Shown: positions 9,127 through 18,147 of the stretch, in pieces
Layout of the letters: each line of letters starts with the position of its first letter
Numbering within the stretch: position 1 is the first letter of the stretch
Assembly (NCBI GenBank): GCA_040757085.1
Contig: JBFLXJ010000023.1
Location: forward strand, 252,457-316,456
Length of the DNA: 64,000 nucleotides
From: Bacillota bacterium
Lineage (GTDB): Bacteria; Bacillota; Sulfobacillia; JACIYH01
Direction: 5' to 3'
The notes under the pieces: generated by a model
What the model saw: the letters and a program-made list of their open reading frames with translations, nothing else
What the model was told of the DNA's origin: nothing
The model's database searches: none
Program-made: the position numbers and the translations under genes

Positions 9127-9939
9127 TCAGGCGATGCCCAGGTAGGCCGCCTTCACCCGCGGGTCGCCGGCCAGTTCGGCGGGCGTCCCACTCATGGCTA
9201 TCGTCCCCGTCTCCAGCACGTAGCAGTAATCCGCGACCTTCAGCGCCATGTGCGCGTTTTGCTCCACCAGGAGGATGGTTGTGCCCGCCTTCCTTATCTC
9301 CTCGATGATGGCGAAGATTTCCTCGACGAGGATGGGGGAAAGGCCCATGGACGGCTCGTCGAGGAGCATGAGGCGGCCGCGGGTCATAAGGGCCCGGGCC
9401 ACCGCCAGCATCTGCTGCTCACCGCCGGACAGGGTGCCGGCTAACTGACGCTGGCGTTCCTTGAGACGCGGGAAGATGGTGAACACCCGCTCAAAGTCTT
9501 GCCGGACTTCCTCCCGGTCGCGACGCAGGAACGTGGCCAGCTTCAGATTCTCGTAAACCGTCAGGTTCCCGAATATGCCCCTGCCTTCGGGGACGTGGGC
9601 CACGCCCAGCCCGGTAATGCGTTCCGCGGGCATGCGCACCAGGTTTTGACCGGCGAAGGTGATGCTCCCGCTCGTCACCGGCACGATGCCGGAGATGGCC
9701 CGCAGGGTGGTGGACTTGCCCGCGCCATTGGCTCCGATCAGGGTGACGATCTGCCCCGGGAAGACCTGGAAGGAGATGCCCCTCACGGCGCGGATGGCGC
9801 CGTAGGAAACATGCAGGTCCTGGACCGAAAGGAGGGGCGCCTGGCCCGCAGGCGCGCCCGCCTGAGGCTGGCCAGCGGTCCAGCCGGGCTGAGCCTGGCC
9901 GGGGGCTGAACTGCGGTGATTGGCACTGACCGTACTCAC
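9127..9939 (-). CDS. livF: Branched-chain amino acid ABC transporter ATPase LivF
   Basis: LivF is one of the two cytoplasmic ATPases of the high-affinity branched-chain amino acid importer. It carries Walker A GANGAGKST, signature LSGGEQQM, Walker B LMLLDEPSMGLSP and the H-loop region LLVEQNAHMAL. I place the start at GTG 9939, which overlaps the livG stop as GTGA and follows a GGGGAGGGG ribosome binding site. This gives 270 residues with a roughly 35-residue polar leader before LLSVQDLHVSYG that is longer than usual. It is the last gene of livKHMGF. Confidence 0.93.
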   Translation of the reverse strand: MSTVSANHRSSAPGQAQPGWTAGQPQAGAPAGQAPLLSVQDLHVSYGAIRAVRGISFQVFPGQIVTLIGANGAGKSTTLRAISGIVPVTSGSITFAGQNLVRMPAERITGLGVAHVPEGRGIFGNLTVYENLKLATFLRRDREEVRQDFERVFTIFPRLKERQRQLAGTLSGGEQQMLAVARALMTRGRLMLLDEPSMGLSPILVEEIFAIIEEIRKAGTTILLVEQNAHMALKVADYCYVLETGTIAMSGTPAELAGDPRVKAAYLGIA

Positions 9940-10706
9940 TGGGTTGTCCCCCTCCCCAGGTAGGCTTCCAGCACCCGCGGGTTGCGCTGGATCTCTGCAG
10001 GCGGGCCGTGGGCGATGGTCTCGCCGAAGTCGAGTACCTTGATGCGTTCGCAAATCCCCATTACTACCCGCATCTGGTGCTCGATGAGCAGGATGGTCAG
10101 GCTGAACTGGCTGCGGATCCACTGGATGAACTCCATAAGGCGCACGATCTCACCGGGGTTCATCCCCGCTGCCGGCTCGTCGAGGAGAAGCAGCCTGGGC
10201 CGGCACGCCAGTGCCCGCGCGATCTCCAGGCGCCGCTGTTCCCCGTAAGGCAGAGCCCTGGCGGGCTGCCCCGCATAGCGGTCGAGGTTGAGGAGCCGCA
10301 GCAGTTCCAGCGAGCGCTCCCGGATGCGGGCCTCCTCGCCCGCGAAGCCAGGGGTGCGCAGGATGGCGCTGCCCACCCCGTACCGGCACTGTGAATAGTG
10401 GGCGATGCGCACGTTGTCAAGTACGGTGAGGTCTCGGAAGAGGCGGATGGTCTGAAAGGTGCGCGCCACCCCCAGAGACGTTATCCGGTGAGAGGGGAGC
10501 CCCACCAGGTTCATGCCGTTGAACATGATTTTGCCCCGGGTGGGGACGTACACCCCGGTGATCAGGTTAAACACGGTGGTCTTGCCGGCGCCGTTGGGGC
10601 CTATGATCCCCACCAGTTCCCCCGGCTCCAGCTCCAGGTTGAAGTCGTAAACGGCCCGCAGCCCTCCGAAGTAGTGGGTCAGGCCTTCAATCTGCAGCAG
10701 AGGCAC
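9936..10706 (-). CDS. livG: Branched-chain amino acid ABC transporter ATPase LivG
   Basis: This 256-residue ATPase pairs with LivF. Walker A is GPNGAGKTT. The typical LivG insert after GVARTFQTIRLF is present, the signature region is ALPYGEQRRLEIARAL, and Walker B is LLLLDEPAAGMNP. The start MPLLQIEGLTHYFGGL overlaps the end of livM by 20 bases and its end overlaps livF, so the three genes are translationally coupled. Confidence 0.95.
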   Translation of the reverse strand: MPLLQIEGLTHYFGGLRAVYDFNLELEPGELVGIIGPNGAGKTTVFNLITGVYVPTRGKIMFNGMNLVGLPSHRITSLGVARTFQTIRLFRDLTVLDNVRIAHYSQCRYGVGSAILRTPGFAGEEARIRERSLELLRLLNLDRYAGQPARALPYGEQRRLEIARALACRPRLLLLDEPAAGMNPGEIVRLMEFIQWIRSQFSLTILLIEHQMRVVMGICERIKVLDFGETIAHGPPAEIQRNPRVLEAYLGRGTTQ

Positions 10707-11676
10707 GGGCCTTCACCTCCTCGCGGGCCAGTTCGCCTGCGGGGATCAGGGGCCGGAACTCTCGCAGTCCCATGATCCCGGTGGGGCGGAAGAGCATGAG
10801 TAACACGAGGGTCAGAGGCACCACCACCCAGCGCCACACCCCGAGCGGGCGGAGCAGCTCCAGCACCACGGTAAAGATGGTGGCGCCCAGGACAGACCCG
10901 GCAATGCTGCCAATGCCGCCCAGGTAGACCATGACCAGGATTTCCGTGGACTTGGGGAAGAGGGCAAAGCTGCGGGGGTTGATGAACTGCAGGAGGTGGG
11001 CAAACAGCCCCCCGGCGATCCCGGCGAAAAAGGCGGCGATGACGAAGGCCAGCACCTTGCATTGCCGGGTGTTGACGGTTACCAGTTCAGCGGCGATTTC
11101 GTCTTCCCGTATGGACAGTACGCCCCGACCGTAGTTGCTGTAAACGAAGTTGCGTATGCAGAACAGGGCCGCGATGGTCCAGACGTACACCCAGGCCATG
11201 TTGGTCAGCCTGTCCATGCCCATGAACCCGCGCGGTCCGCCCACGGCCTCGATGTTTTCCAGGGCGCTCTTCACGATCATGTTGAACGCCAGCGTTACGA
11301 TGGCCAGGTAGTCGCCGCGGGTCCGGAAAGACGGGATCGCCACCACCAGCCCGGCCACCGCTGCGGCCAACCCGCCCGCGATGAGGACGAGGGGGAAGAT
11401 GAACGGACCGTAAGGGCGGGGGAACACCCACACGGTCAGGATAGAAGAAACGTATGCGCCAACGGCCATGAATCCTGCATGTCCGACGGAGAACTCACCC
11501 ATGTAGCCGTTGACCAGGTTGAGGCTGACGGTAAGGATGATGTTGATGCCCACGTACATGAACACCTGCTGGAGGTAGGGGTTAATCAACCCCAGTTCGG
11601 GCAGGAGCAGGGTGACCGGCAAGAGGGCCACCAGGATCCACCAGAACATGCGCGGATGTCTGAGCAGCTTCAGCAC
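10687..11676 (-). CDS. livM: Branched-chain amino acid ABC transporter permease LivM
   Basis: A 329-residue polytopic membrane protein of the LivM family. The family motifs NLVNGYMGEFSVGHAGFMAVGAY and the EAA-like loop with YLAIVTLAFNMI and GGPRGFMGMDRL are visible, and it ends in a LLMLFRPTGIMG segment shared with LivH. It lies between livH (22-base gap) and livG (overlap). Confidence 0.94.
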   Translation of the reverse strand: MLKLLRHPRMFWWILVALLPVTLLLPELGLINPYLQQVFMYVGINIILTVSLNLVNGYMGEFSVGHAGFMAVGAYVSSILTVWVFPRPYGPFIFPLVLIAGGLAAAVAGLVVAIPSFRTRGDYLAIVTLAFNMIVKSALENIEAVGGPRGFMGMDRLTNMAWVYVWTIAALFCIRNFVYSNYGRGVLSIREDEIAAELVTVNTRQCKVLAFVIAAFFAGIAGGLFAHLLQFINPRSFALFPKSTEILVMVYLGGIGSIAGSVLGATIFTVVLELLRPLGVWRWVVVPLTLVLLMLFRPTGIMGLREFRPLIPAGELAREEVKARASAAD

Positions 11677-11698
11677 GTCCGATACCCCCTTGCCCCCG

Positions 11699-12604
11699 TC
11701 AGACCTTCTTCATGGCCGGTTGCCCCAGGATGCCCGTGGGGCGGAAAACCAGGAACAGGAGCAGCAGGGAGAAGGCCACGAAGTCCCGGTAAGTGGACGA
11801 GGGCAGGAAAACGGGGGTGAAGATCTCGATAAAGCCCAGGATGAAGGACCCGATCATGGCACCCCTCACGTTTCCGATGCCCCCCACGACGGCGGCGATA
11901 AATGCCCACCATCCGATGCGGATGCCCATGTAAGGATCGATGATGGGGTAAGCCTGCCCGTAAAGGATCCCGCCTGCTCCCGCTACCGCCGCACCGAGGG
12001 CGAAGGTGACGGAGATGATGCGGTTCACGGGCACGCCCAGCAGAGGGGCCACCGTGCGGTCATATGAAACCGCCCGCATGGCCATGCCGGTCATGGTCTT
12101 CATGACGGTGGTGTCGAGCAATACCATGAGCACGACGGATACCAGGATGATTACGACCTGCACGGCGGAAACCGTGACCCCGCCCACGTTGAAGTTGATC
12201 ATGGGGACGAGAGGCGGCATGTGGCGGGGTTCCGGCCCCAGGGTGGCCAAGGTGAAGTTCTCCAGGAAGATTCCCACGCCCAGGGCGGTGATGACGGCCG
12301 AGACGCGCGGGGCGTTGCGGAGGGGGCGGTAGGCCACGCGCTCGATGATCACCGCCAGCAGGGCCGTGAGCATCATGGCCAGCAGCATACCTAAGACGAA
12401 GGTGGTGGTGGGTGCCAGGTGGCCCCAGGTCAGAAAGAAAGTGGTCGCGAAAAAGCTAATGTAGCAAGCCACCATGAAGATGTCGCCGTGGGCAAAGTTG
12501 ATCAGTCTCAAGACCCCGTACACCATGGTGTAGCCAAGACATATAAGGGCGTACACGCTCCCCAACTGGAGGGCGTTGAGGACCTGCTGGATGATGTGAG
12601 TCAT
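11699..12604 (-). CDS. livH: Branched-chain amino acid ABC transporter permease LivH
   Basis: A 301-residue permease partner of LivM, beginning MTHIIQQVLNALQLGSVYAL and containing LGYTMVYGVLRLINFAHGD, the classic LivH N-terminal signature, and RVAYRPLRNAPRVSAVITALG. I choose the ATG at 12604 because GGGGAG lies eight bases before it. The in-frame GTG at 12610 sits too close to that site. It follows livK after a 73-base gap. Confidence 0.94.
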   Translation of the reverse strand: MTHIIQQVLNALQLGSVYALICLGYTMVYGVLRLINFAHGDIFMVACYISFFATTFFLTWGHLAPTTTFVLGMLLAMMLTALLAVIIERVAYRPLRNAPRVSAVITALGVGIFLENFTLATLGPEPRHMPPLVPMINFNVGGVTVSAVQVVIILVSVVLMVLLDTTVMKTMTGMAMRAVSYDRTVAPLLGVPVNRIISVTFALGAAVAGAGGILYGQAYPIIDPYMGIRIGWWAFIAAVVGGIGNVRGAMIGSFILGFIEIFTPVFLPSSTYRDFVAFSLLLLFLVFRPTGILGQPAMKKV

Positions 12605-12677
12605 GCCCACCTCTCCCCGGCCGGGTTTGCAGACGGGATGGGGGGCAGCCGGAGTGGCTGCCCCCCTCTACCCTGAC

Positions 12678-13826
12678 CTACGGACTGGCGGTTTCGTAGT
12701 ACTTGAACTGACCGCCCTGGATCTGCAGGATCACCGCGCTCTTGATGGGATCGCCGGTGCCCTTGAACTGCATCTGGCCGGTGACGCCTTTATACTCCTT
12801 GATGCTGGCCAGCGCATCCCGGAGTGCCTCGCGGTCTACCTTACCGGCGGCCTTGAGAGCCTGGAAAAGAAGCCCGAAGGAATCGTAGGTCAAGGCGGCT
12901 ACGTCGTCCGGCGTGCTGCCGTACTTGCTCTTGTACGCGTTGATGAACTTCTGGGCCTCGGGGGTGGCGATGTCCGGGGCATAGTGAGTGCTGAAGAAAT
13001 GGCCCTCCATTGCCTCGCCGCCGAGTTTGATCAGGTCGGTGCTGCCCCAGCTATCGCTGCCCAGGAACTTGCCCGTGTACCCGAGCTTGAGGGCCTGTTG
13101 AACCTGTAGCGGTACCTCACTGTAATAGTTGGGCAGGAACAGGACATCAGGCCCGGCGGCTTTGATCTTGGTAAGCTGGGCGCTGAAGTCCTTGTCGCCG
13201 GTGGTGTAGGTCTCGAAGGCCACCACGGTCCCGCCCTCTGCCTCGAAGGTGCGCTTGAATACCTCGGCGATACCCTTGTTGTACTCGCTGGCCACGTCGT
13301 ACAGCACGGCTGCCTTTTTCGCACCCAGGGTCTTGAGCGCGAACTTGGCGCATACCACGCCCTGGAAGTCATCGATGAAGCAGGCCCGGAATACGTACTT
13401 CTTGTCCTGAGTGGTCTTGGGGTTGGTGGACCAGGGGCTGATCATGGGAACCTTGGCACCTTCCGCGACGGTTGCCGCCGGTATGGCGTTCCGGCTCGCG
13501 TTGGGGCCGATCATGGCCAGCACCTGATTCTGGTTGATCAGTTTTTGCGCCGCGGCCGCCGCCGATTCCGCTTTATCCTCGTTGTCTTCTATGATCAGGG
13601 TGATCTTATACTTCTTGCCCCCTACCTCAAGTCCGCCTGCAGCATTGACCTCGTCCACGGCCATCAGAGCAGCGTTCTTGCACGACTGCCCCACCACGGG
13701 GATGGAACCGGTGAGTTCGGCGTTGAGTCCAATCTTGATCTCGGCCTCTTTCTGTGCGCACCCCGAAACGCTCATGCCCACGAGAGCTGCGGCGAGGAAG
13801 ACGACGAGTGCCAGCCTTCTGCGCAT
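12678..13826 (-). CDS. livK: Branched-chain amino acid-binding lipoprotein LivK
   Basis: The extracellular receptor of the importer, 382 residues. The N-terminus is a lipoprotein signal with the lipobox VSGC, so the mature protein would be lipid-anchored outside the membrane. The rest is a type I periplasmic-binding fold: IKIGLNAELTGSIPVVGQ, IGPNASRNAIPAA, VPMISPWSTNP and GFLFQALKAAG-like segments near the end. The ATG at 13826 follows AGGAGGGAGG. A GTG three bases earlier is also possible. It is the first gene of livKHMGF. Confidence 0.93.
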   Translation of the reverse strand: MRRRLALVVFLAAALVGMSVSGCAQKEAEIKIGLNAELTGSIPVVGQSCKNAALMAVDEVNAAGGLEVGGKKYKITLIIEDNEDKAESAAAAAQKLINQNQVLAMIGPNASRNAIPAATVAEGAKVPMISPWSTNPKTTQDKKYVFRACFIDDFQGVVCAKFALKTLGAKKAAVLYDVASEYNKGIAEVFKRTFEAEGGTVVAFETYTTGDKDFSAQLTKIKAAGPDVLFLPNYYSEVPLQVQQALKLGYTGKFLGSDSWGSTDLIKLGGEAMEGHFFSTHYAPDIATPEAQKFINAYKSKYGSTPDDVAALTYDSFGLLFQALKAAGKVDREALRDALASIKEYKGVTGQMQFKGTGDPIKSAVILQIQGGQFKYYETASP

Positions 13827-13829
13827 CAC

Positions 13830-14099
13830 ATCCTCCCTCCTTTTAGGGCGAACGTTCGTCCTGGCATCGGGCTCCCACGCTCATACCTGCAGGCGGCCAC
13901 CTCCCTTCGCCGGATTCCGTGCCGACCCGCCGTCGGTTTTACCTGGCACAAGCCTCTCTTTCTGTTTGCTTGGCCGGCACGAGTTGGGCGTGCTTGAAAC
14001 GTAAGACTACGGCAGGCAAATGCACTGCATATTATTCCAGGCGAGCAACCCAAAGTCCTTCTTATGGGTGATGACACTGGCGGCGAATGGTCAGAAGCC
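13830..14099. other. Divergent intergenic region between livK and the purine operon
   Basis: No gene is supported here. The stretch holds the livK leader with a perfect palindrome CGAACGTTCG at 13849-13858, a possible operator. Farther up, a minus-strand -10-like TAATAT lies near 14030, in the right direction for livK but with a poor -35. Confidence 0.4.
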
Positions 14100-14128
14100 T
14101 TGACGCTGCCAGTTGGCTGGGATATCAT
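14100..14128 (+). promoter_or_regulatory. Sigma-A-type promoter of the purine operon
   Basis: TTGACG at 14100-14105 and TATCAT at 14123-14128 are separated by exactly 17 bases. Transcription would begin near 14135, just ahead of the PRPP riboswitch. Confidence 0.75.
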
Positions 14129-14153
14129 TTTCGGTGGACAAGCAGATCAGGCG

Positions 14154-14301
14154 GGGGAAAGTGCGCCTAGGGTTCCGCACCCGTATGGAGGTGGCAGTGA
14201 CCGAGCGGCGCAGGCGCAGCAGGGATGACCCCGAAGAAGCCGTGCGGGGCGGGTCAGGGGTGTCATCCCGGGAGCGCTACACCACGGGACAAAAGCCCAG
14301 G
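14154..14301 (+). ncRNA. PRPP riboswitch aptamer (ykkC subtype 2b) leading the purine operon
   Basis: The ykkC-family core is present in order: GGAAAGTG and CCTAGGGTTCCGC (14166-14178), the conserved GACCGAGCGG segment, and the 3' element ACGGGACAAAAGCCCAGG (14284-14301). TGCGCC at 14162-14167 pairs with GGCGCA at 14207-14212 as the first stem. An arm GGGATGAC (14222) pairs with GTCATCCC (14272). ykkC subtypes bind guanidine, ppGpp or PRPP. Placement directly before purE and the rest of the purine genes argues for PRPP, which usually turns such operons on. The subtype is inferred from context. Confidence 0.85.
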
Positions 14302-14340
14302 TGGGTAGGTTTCTTGCCGCGGAGACCTATCCCCTGGGCA
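14295..14340 (+). promoter_or_regulatory. Expression-platform hairpin of the PRPP riboswitch
   Basis: GCCCAGG at 14295 pairs with CCTGGGC ending at 14339, extended inward by GGGTAGGT with ACCTATCC and one bulged base. The 5' arm is also the 3' end of the aptamer, so the two structures are mutually exclusive, as expected for a switch. A strong U-tract is lacking after the stem (AAGCTGTTT), so the terminator may be weak or act by another route. Confidence 0.6.
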
Positions 14341-14435
14341 AGCTGTTTAGGGGTGAGGTAAGGGTGGACGAGCGCGGGCCAACGCGGGCGCCGGGTGGTC
14401 GGCCGGAGGACAATCGAGGGGCGGAGGGGCCGCTG

Positions 14436-14927
14436 GTGGCCATTGTGGTGGGGAGCGATTCCGACCTTCCCCTCATGAAAGAAGCGTACGACTTGCTGGG
14501 GAGTTGGGGGATCGGCTGCCGGGTGCTGGTGGCATCGGCCCACCGCACGCCCGATGCCGTTGCCTCCTTCGCCCGTAGCGCCGGGGAGCGGGGGGTGGAT
14601 GTGATCATCGCCTGTGCCGGGATGGCTGCCCACCTGCCGGGGGTGATCGCTGCCCACACCACGGTGCCGGTGATAGGAGTGCCGCGAGCGGTGGGCAGCC
14701 TGGGAGGGCTGGACGCGCTCCTGTCCGTGGTGCAGATGCCGCCCGGTGTGCCCGTAGCCTGTGTGGGCCTGGACGCCGCCCGGAACGCGGCGTTGCTGGC
14801 GGCCGCCATCTTGGCCGTCAAGTACGAGGATCTCCGGGAAAGGCTGCAGCGCTTCCGCCAGGAGCAGGCAGAGGCCGTCAGGGAGAAGAACGCCCGTGTG
14901 GCCGAGCTGGGCATGGCCGGGCCATGA
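14436..14927 (+). CDS. purE: N5-carboxyaminoimidazole ribonucleotide mutase PurE
   Basis: PurE moves the carboxyl group of N5-CAIR to give CAIR, step six of purine synthesis. Motifs VVGSDSDLPLMKEA, VASAHRTPD and GMAAHLPGVIAAHT are class I PurE signatures. I choose GTG 14436, preceded by GGAGGGG and giving 163 residues, the usual length. GTG 14364 with GGGGTGAGG before it would add 24 low-complexity residues. Any start before 14340 would overlap the riboswitch. No purK follows, although a class I enzyme normally uses its product. Confidence 0.93.
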   Translation: MAIVVGSDSDLPLMKEAYDLLGSWGIGCRVLVASAHRTPDAVASFARSAGERGVDVIIACAGMAAHLPGVIAAHTTVPVIGVPRAVGSLGGLDALLSVVQMPPGVPVACVGLDAARNAALLAAAILAVKYEDLRERLQRFRQEQAEAVREKNARVAELGMAGP

Positions 14928-14969
14928 TGGGGACAGGAGCCGGGGTGGCGGGGAGGGAGGGATGAAGGC

Positions 14970-16349
14970 GTGATCGAGCGCTACACCCGCCCGGTGATGG
15001 GGCGGCTCTGGTCCGACGAGAACCGCTACCGCAAGTGGCTTCAGATCGAGGTGGCAGCCTGCGACGCCTGGGCCTCCCTGGGCGTCATCCCCCCGGACGC
15101 TGCCCGCCGCATCCGGGAGCGGGCTGCCTTCTCGGTGGAGCGCGTGCGCGAACTGGAGCACCGGGTTGAGCACGAAGTAATTGCCTTCGTATCGGCAGTA
15201 GCGGAGACGGTGGGGGAAGACGGCCGTTACCTCCACTACGGGCTCACCTCCTCGGACGTGATGGACACAGCCCTCTCCTGCCTCATGGTAGAGGCGCTCG
15301 ACCTGATCGCGGAGGGTGTCTCCCGGTTGGCCGGGGTGGTGCGAGAGAAGGCCCTGCAGTACCGCAATACCGTGATCATGGGACGCACCCACGGGGTGCA
15401 CGCGGAGCCGACTACCTTCGGCCTCAAGCTGGCCCTGTGGTGGGCGGAGCTGGGCCGGCACCGGGAGCGCCTGGCGGAGGCGCGGCGGCAGGTGGCGGTG
15501 GGGAAGCTATCGGGGGCGGTGGGGAACTTCGCCCACCTGGATCCCCGCGTGGAGGAGTACGTCTGCCGGCACCTGGGGCTGGAGCCCGCCCCCATCTCCA
15601 GCCAGGTGCTGAGTCGGGATCGCCATGCCCACTACCTGTGCACTCTCGCCAACCTGGCCGCTTCCATCGAGAAGTTCGCCCTGGAAATCAGGGGTCTTGC
15701 CCGCAGCGAGGTGCGCGAGGTGGAGGAACCCTTCCGTGAGGGGCAGAAGGGGTCGTCCGCCATGCCCCACAAGCGGAATCCCATCCTGTCCGAGCGCATG
15801 TGCGGGCTGGCCCGGCTGGTCCGCTCGTACGCCATGGCCGCCCTGGAAAACGTGGCCCTGTGGCACGAGCGCGACATTTCCCACTCGTCCGTGGAAAGGG
15901 TGATCATCCCGGATGCCACCACGGTAGTGGACTATATGCTGCACACCTTCACCCGGGTGGTGGAGGGCATGCGGGTCTACCCCGAGCGGATGGAGGCCAA
16001 CGTCTATGCCGGAGGCGGTCTGGCTTTTTCCGAGCGCGTTCTGCTGGCCCTGGTGGACCGGGGCATGAGCCGCGAGGATGCCTATCAGGTGGTGCAGGAA
16101 CTGGCTCACCGGGCGCTGGACACGGGAGCATCTTTCCGGGATCTGGTGGAGACCGACCCGCGGGTGGGCAAGGTGCTGGATGCGGGCGCGGTGGCCCGGT
16201 GTTTCGACCTGAGTCCGTTCCTGGCCCGGGTGGAGTACATCTTCGGTCGTCTGGGCCTCCTTCCGGGCGACCCGGTGGCAGCTTCCGGGGCAGAGGCGGG
16301 TGCGGGCCGGGCCGGTGACCATGCGCGCAGTGGAGGTGGAGGGGCGTGA
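14970..16349 (+). CDS. purB: Adenylosuccinate lyase
   Basis: PurB cleaves both SAICAR and adenylosuccinate, releasing fumarate. At 459 residues it has the fumarase/aspartase superfamily loop GSSAMPHKRNPILSE with the catalytic serine, MGRTHGVHAEPTTFG with a catalytic His, and HYGLTSSDVMDTA. It starts at GTG 14970 after GGGAGGGAGG. The stop codon overlaps the next start as GTGA. The last 30 or so residues are a Gly/Ala-rich tail not typical of the family. Confidence 0.96.
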   Translation: MIERYTRPVMGRLWSDENRYRKWLQIEVAACDAWASLGVIPPDAARRIRERAAFSVERVRELEHRVEHEVIAFVSAVAETVGEDGRYLHYGLTSSDVMDTALSCLMVEALDLIAEGVSRLAGVVREKALQYRNTVIMGRTHGVHAEPTTFGLKLALWWAELGRHRERLAEARRQVAVGKLSGAVGNFAHLDPRVEEYVCRHLGLEPAPISSQVLSRDRHAHYLCTLANLAASIEKFALEIRGLARSEVREVEEPFREGQKGSSAMPHKRNPILSERMCGLARLVRSYAMAALENVALWHERDISHSSVERVIIPDATTVVDYMLHTFTRVVEGMRVYPERMEANVYAGGGLAFSERVLLALVDRGMSREDAYQVVQELAHRALDTGASFRDLVETDPRVGKVLDAGAVARCFDLSPFLARVEYIFGRLGLLPGDPVAASGAEAGAGRAGDHARSGGGGA

Positions 16350-17422
16350 AGCTGCGGGAAATTTACCGGGGTAAGGCCAAGGTAGTGTGGGCCACCGACG
16401 ACCCGGAACGGGTGGTGATGGAATTCACGGATGCGGCCACCGCCTTCGACGGGGCCAAGCGTGGTGTGATCGGTGGCAAGGGGCGGTTCAACGCCACCAT
16501 GTCCACCATCCTCTTTCGCTATCTGGAGCAGGAGGGGATCGCCACCCACTTCATCGACCAGGTTAGCGACAACGAGTTGCTCTGCCGGCGGCTTGAGATC
16601 GTCCCCCTGGAAGTGGTGGTGCGCAACCGGGCGGCCGGCGGGATTTCCCGCCGCCTGGGGATCGAAGAAGGAACCCCGCTGGCCAGGCCGGTGCTGGAGT
16701 TTTCGTACAAAAGCGACGCCCTGGGGGACCCCATGGTGAACGAAGACCATGCCCTCGCCCTGGGCCTGGCCACCCCGCGGGAACTGGAGGAGTTGAGGGA
16801 GATGGCCCTGGCCACCAACGCCCTCCTGCGTCGATTCCTGGGGGCGAGGGGCCTGGAACTGGTGGACTTCAAGCTGGAGTTCGGCCGTGACACCGCCGGG
16901 CGTCTTGTTCTGGGCGATGAGATATCCCCCGATACCTGCCGGCTGTGGGACGTCGGCACCGGCGAAAAGCTGGACAAGGACCGCTTCCGGCGCGACCTGG
17001 GCCGGGTCGAGGAGGCTTACGAGGAGGTCCTGCGCCGCGTCCAGGGTGAGCCCCGCCCGCCGGCGGGTGCTCCCGCGGAGCAGGTTTTCCGGGGAGTGAT
17101 GAGGGTCACCTTGAAGGAGGGGGTACTGGATCCCCAGGGGCGTACCATCGCGGGAGCCCTGCACTCGCTGGGTTATCCGGGCGTGGAAGAGGTCAGGGTG
17201 GGCAAGCTCATCGAGATCAGGCTCAGGGGGGCCGATCACGCCCACGTGCGGCAGCAACTGGCCGAGATGGGCAAGCGGCTGCTGGCCAACCCGGTGCTGG
17301 AAGACTTCCGCTTCGCCGTCGAGCCAGCCGAACAGGGCGGTGAGCCGGGACATGGTGGCTGGGCGGGCGATCCGCACGGGGGCTCTCCGACCCGTGCGGG
17401 GGGCGGGGGGCTGGAGCGGTGA
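16346..17422 (+). CDS. purC: Fused SAICAR synthetase (PurC) and FGAM synthase subunit PurS
   Basis: Residues 1-235 are Pur[49 protein letters not shown] and [12 protein letters not shown] are all present. After a short linker ([13 protein letters not shown]) a complete PurS domain of about 80 residues follows: [35 protein letters not shown] and [15 protein letters not shown]. PurS normally is a separate small protein that bridges PurL and PurQ. Here it is carried by the enzyme that acts later in the pathway. The last 30 residues are glycine-rich. The GTG start overlaps purB by 4 bases, and the stop overlaps purQ by 4. No frameshift is visible, so the fusion looks genuine. Confidence 0.93.
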   Translation: MKLREIYRGKAKVVWATDDPERVVMEFTDAATAFDGAKRGVIGGKGRFNATMSTILFRYLEQEGIATHFIDQVSDNELLCRRLEIVPLEVVVRNRAAGGISRRLGIEEGTPLARPVLEFSYKSDALGDPMVNEDHALALGLATPRELEELREMALATNALLRRFLGARGLELVDFKLEFGRDTAGRLVLGDEISPDTCRLWDVGTGEKLDKDRFRRDLGRVEEAYEEVLRRVQGEPRPPAGAPAEQVFRGVMRVTLKEGVLDPQGRTIAGALHSLGYPGVEEVRVGKLIEIRLRGADHAHVRQQLAEMGKRLLANPVLEDFRFAVEPAEQGGEPGHGGWAGDPHGGSPTRAGGGGLER

Positions 17423-18114
17423 GGTTCGGCGTGGTGGTGTTCCCGGGGTCCAACTGCGACGCCGACTGCTACCACGCCATCGGAGTGGGTACCGGCGCCC
17501 GGGTGGAGTACGTCTGGCACCGGGACACGAGGGTGGCCGGCTACGACTGCCTGGTACTGCCGGGTGGCTTCTCCTACGGGGACTACCTGCGGACGGGGGC
17601 CATAGCGAGGTTTTCGCCCGTGATGGCCGAGATAGCCCGCTTCGCCGCCGATGGCGGGCTGGTGCTGGGGATATGCAATGGATTTCAGATCCTGCAAGAG
17701 GCCGGCCTGCTCCCGGGAGCCATGTGCAAGAACGAGGGGCTCACCTTCCGCTGCCAGTGGACGTGGCTGCGGGTGGAGGACAATACCACCCCGTTCACGT
17801 TGCTGTGCGAAAAAGGTCAGGTCCTGCGCATCCCCATTGCCCACTACGAAGGCAACTTTTACGCCCCTCCGCGAGAACTGGAAGAGATCGAGAGAGAGGG
17901 CCGGGTGGTGATGCGCTACAGTACGCCCGCCGGGGAGGTAGTGCCGGAGGCCAATCCCAACGGCTCGGTGGGGAACATCGCGGCCCTGCGTAACCCGGCC
18001 GGGAACGTGCTGGGCATGATGCCCCACCCCGAGCGGGCTGCGGAAGCGGTCCTGGGGAGTGAGGATGGGAAGCTCATCTTCCGGTCGGTGGTGGAGTACC
18101 TGCGTCGCCGCTAG
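17419..18114 (+). CDS. purQ: FGAM synthase glutaminase subunit PurQ
   Basis: PurQ supplies ammonia from glutamine to PurL. At 231 residues it begins [18 protein letters not shown] and carries the nucleophile cysteine in [15 protein letters not shown]. It also has the His of [10 protein letters not shown] and the C-terminal GMMPHPERA with the catalytic His and Glu. It starts as GTG overlapping the PurC-PurS stop. Confidence 0.97.
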   Translation: MRFGVVVFPGSNCDADCYHAIGVGTGARVEYVWHRDTRVAGYDCLVLPGGFSYGDYLRTGAIARFSPVMAEIARFAADGGLVLGICNGFQILQEAGLLPGAMCKNEGLTFRCQWTWLRVEDNTTPFTLLCEKGQVLRIPIAHYEGNFYAPPRELEEIEREGRVVMRYSTPAGEVVPEANPNGSVGNIAALRNPAGNVLGMMPHPERAAEAVLGSEDGKLIFRSVVEYLRRR

Positions 18115-18147
18115 GCGGCTTCTGTGGTGGGAGACGGGAGGGCCGCT

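Noticed and set aside
14000-14160. Possible guanine aptamer in tandem with the PRPP riboswitch.
   Set aside because: No TATAATCC-type core or loop motifs are present, and the sigma-A promoter leaves too little room ahead of the PRPP aptamer.
14322-14345. CCCCTGGGCAAG resembles the 3' core of the ZTP (pfl) riboswitch, common before purine genes.
   Set aside because: The 5' part of the ZTP aptamer is missing, and the sequence is fully explained as the 3' arm of the ykkC expression platform.
14113-14361. An 82-codon frame upstream of purE.
   Set aside because: It overlaps the PRPP riboswitch and its expression platform, so it is not a gene.
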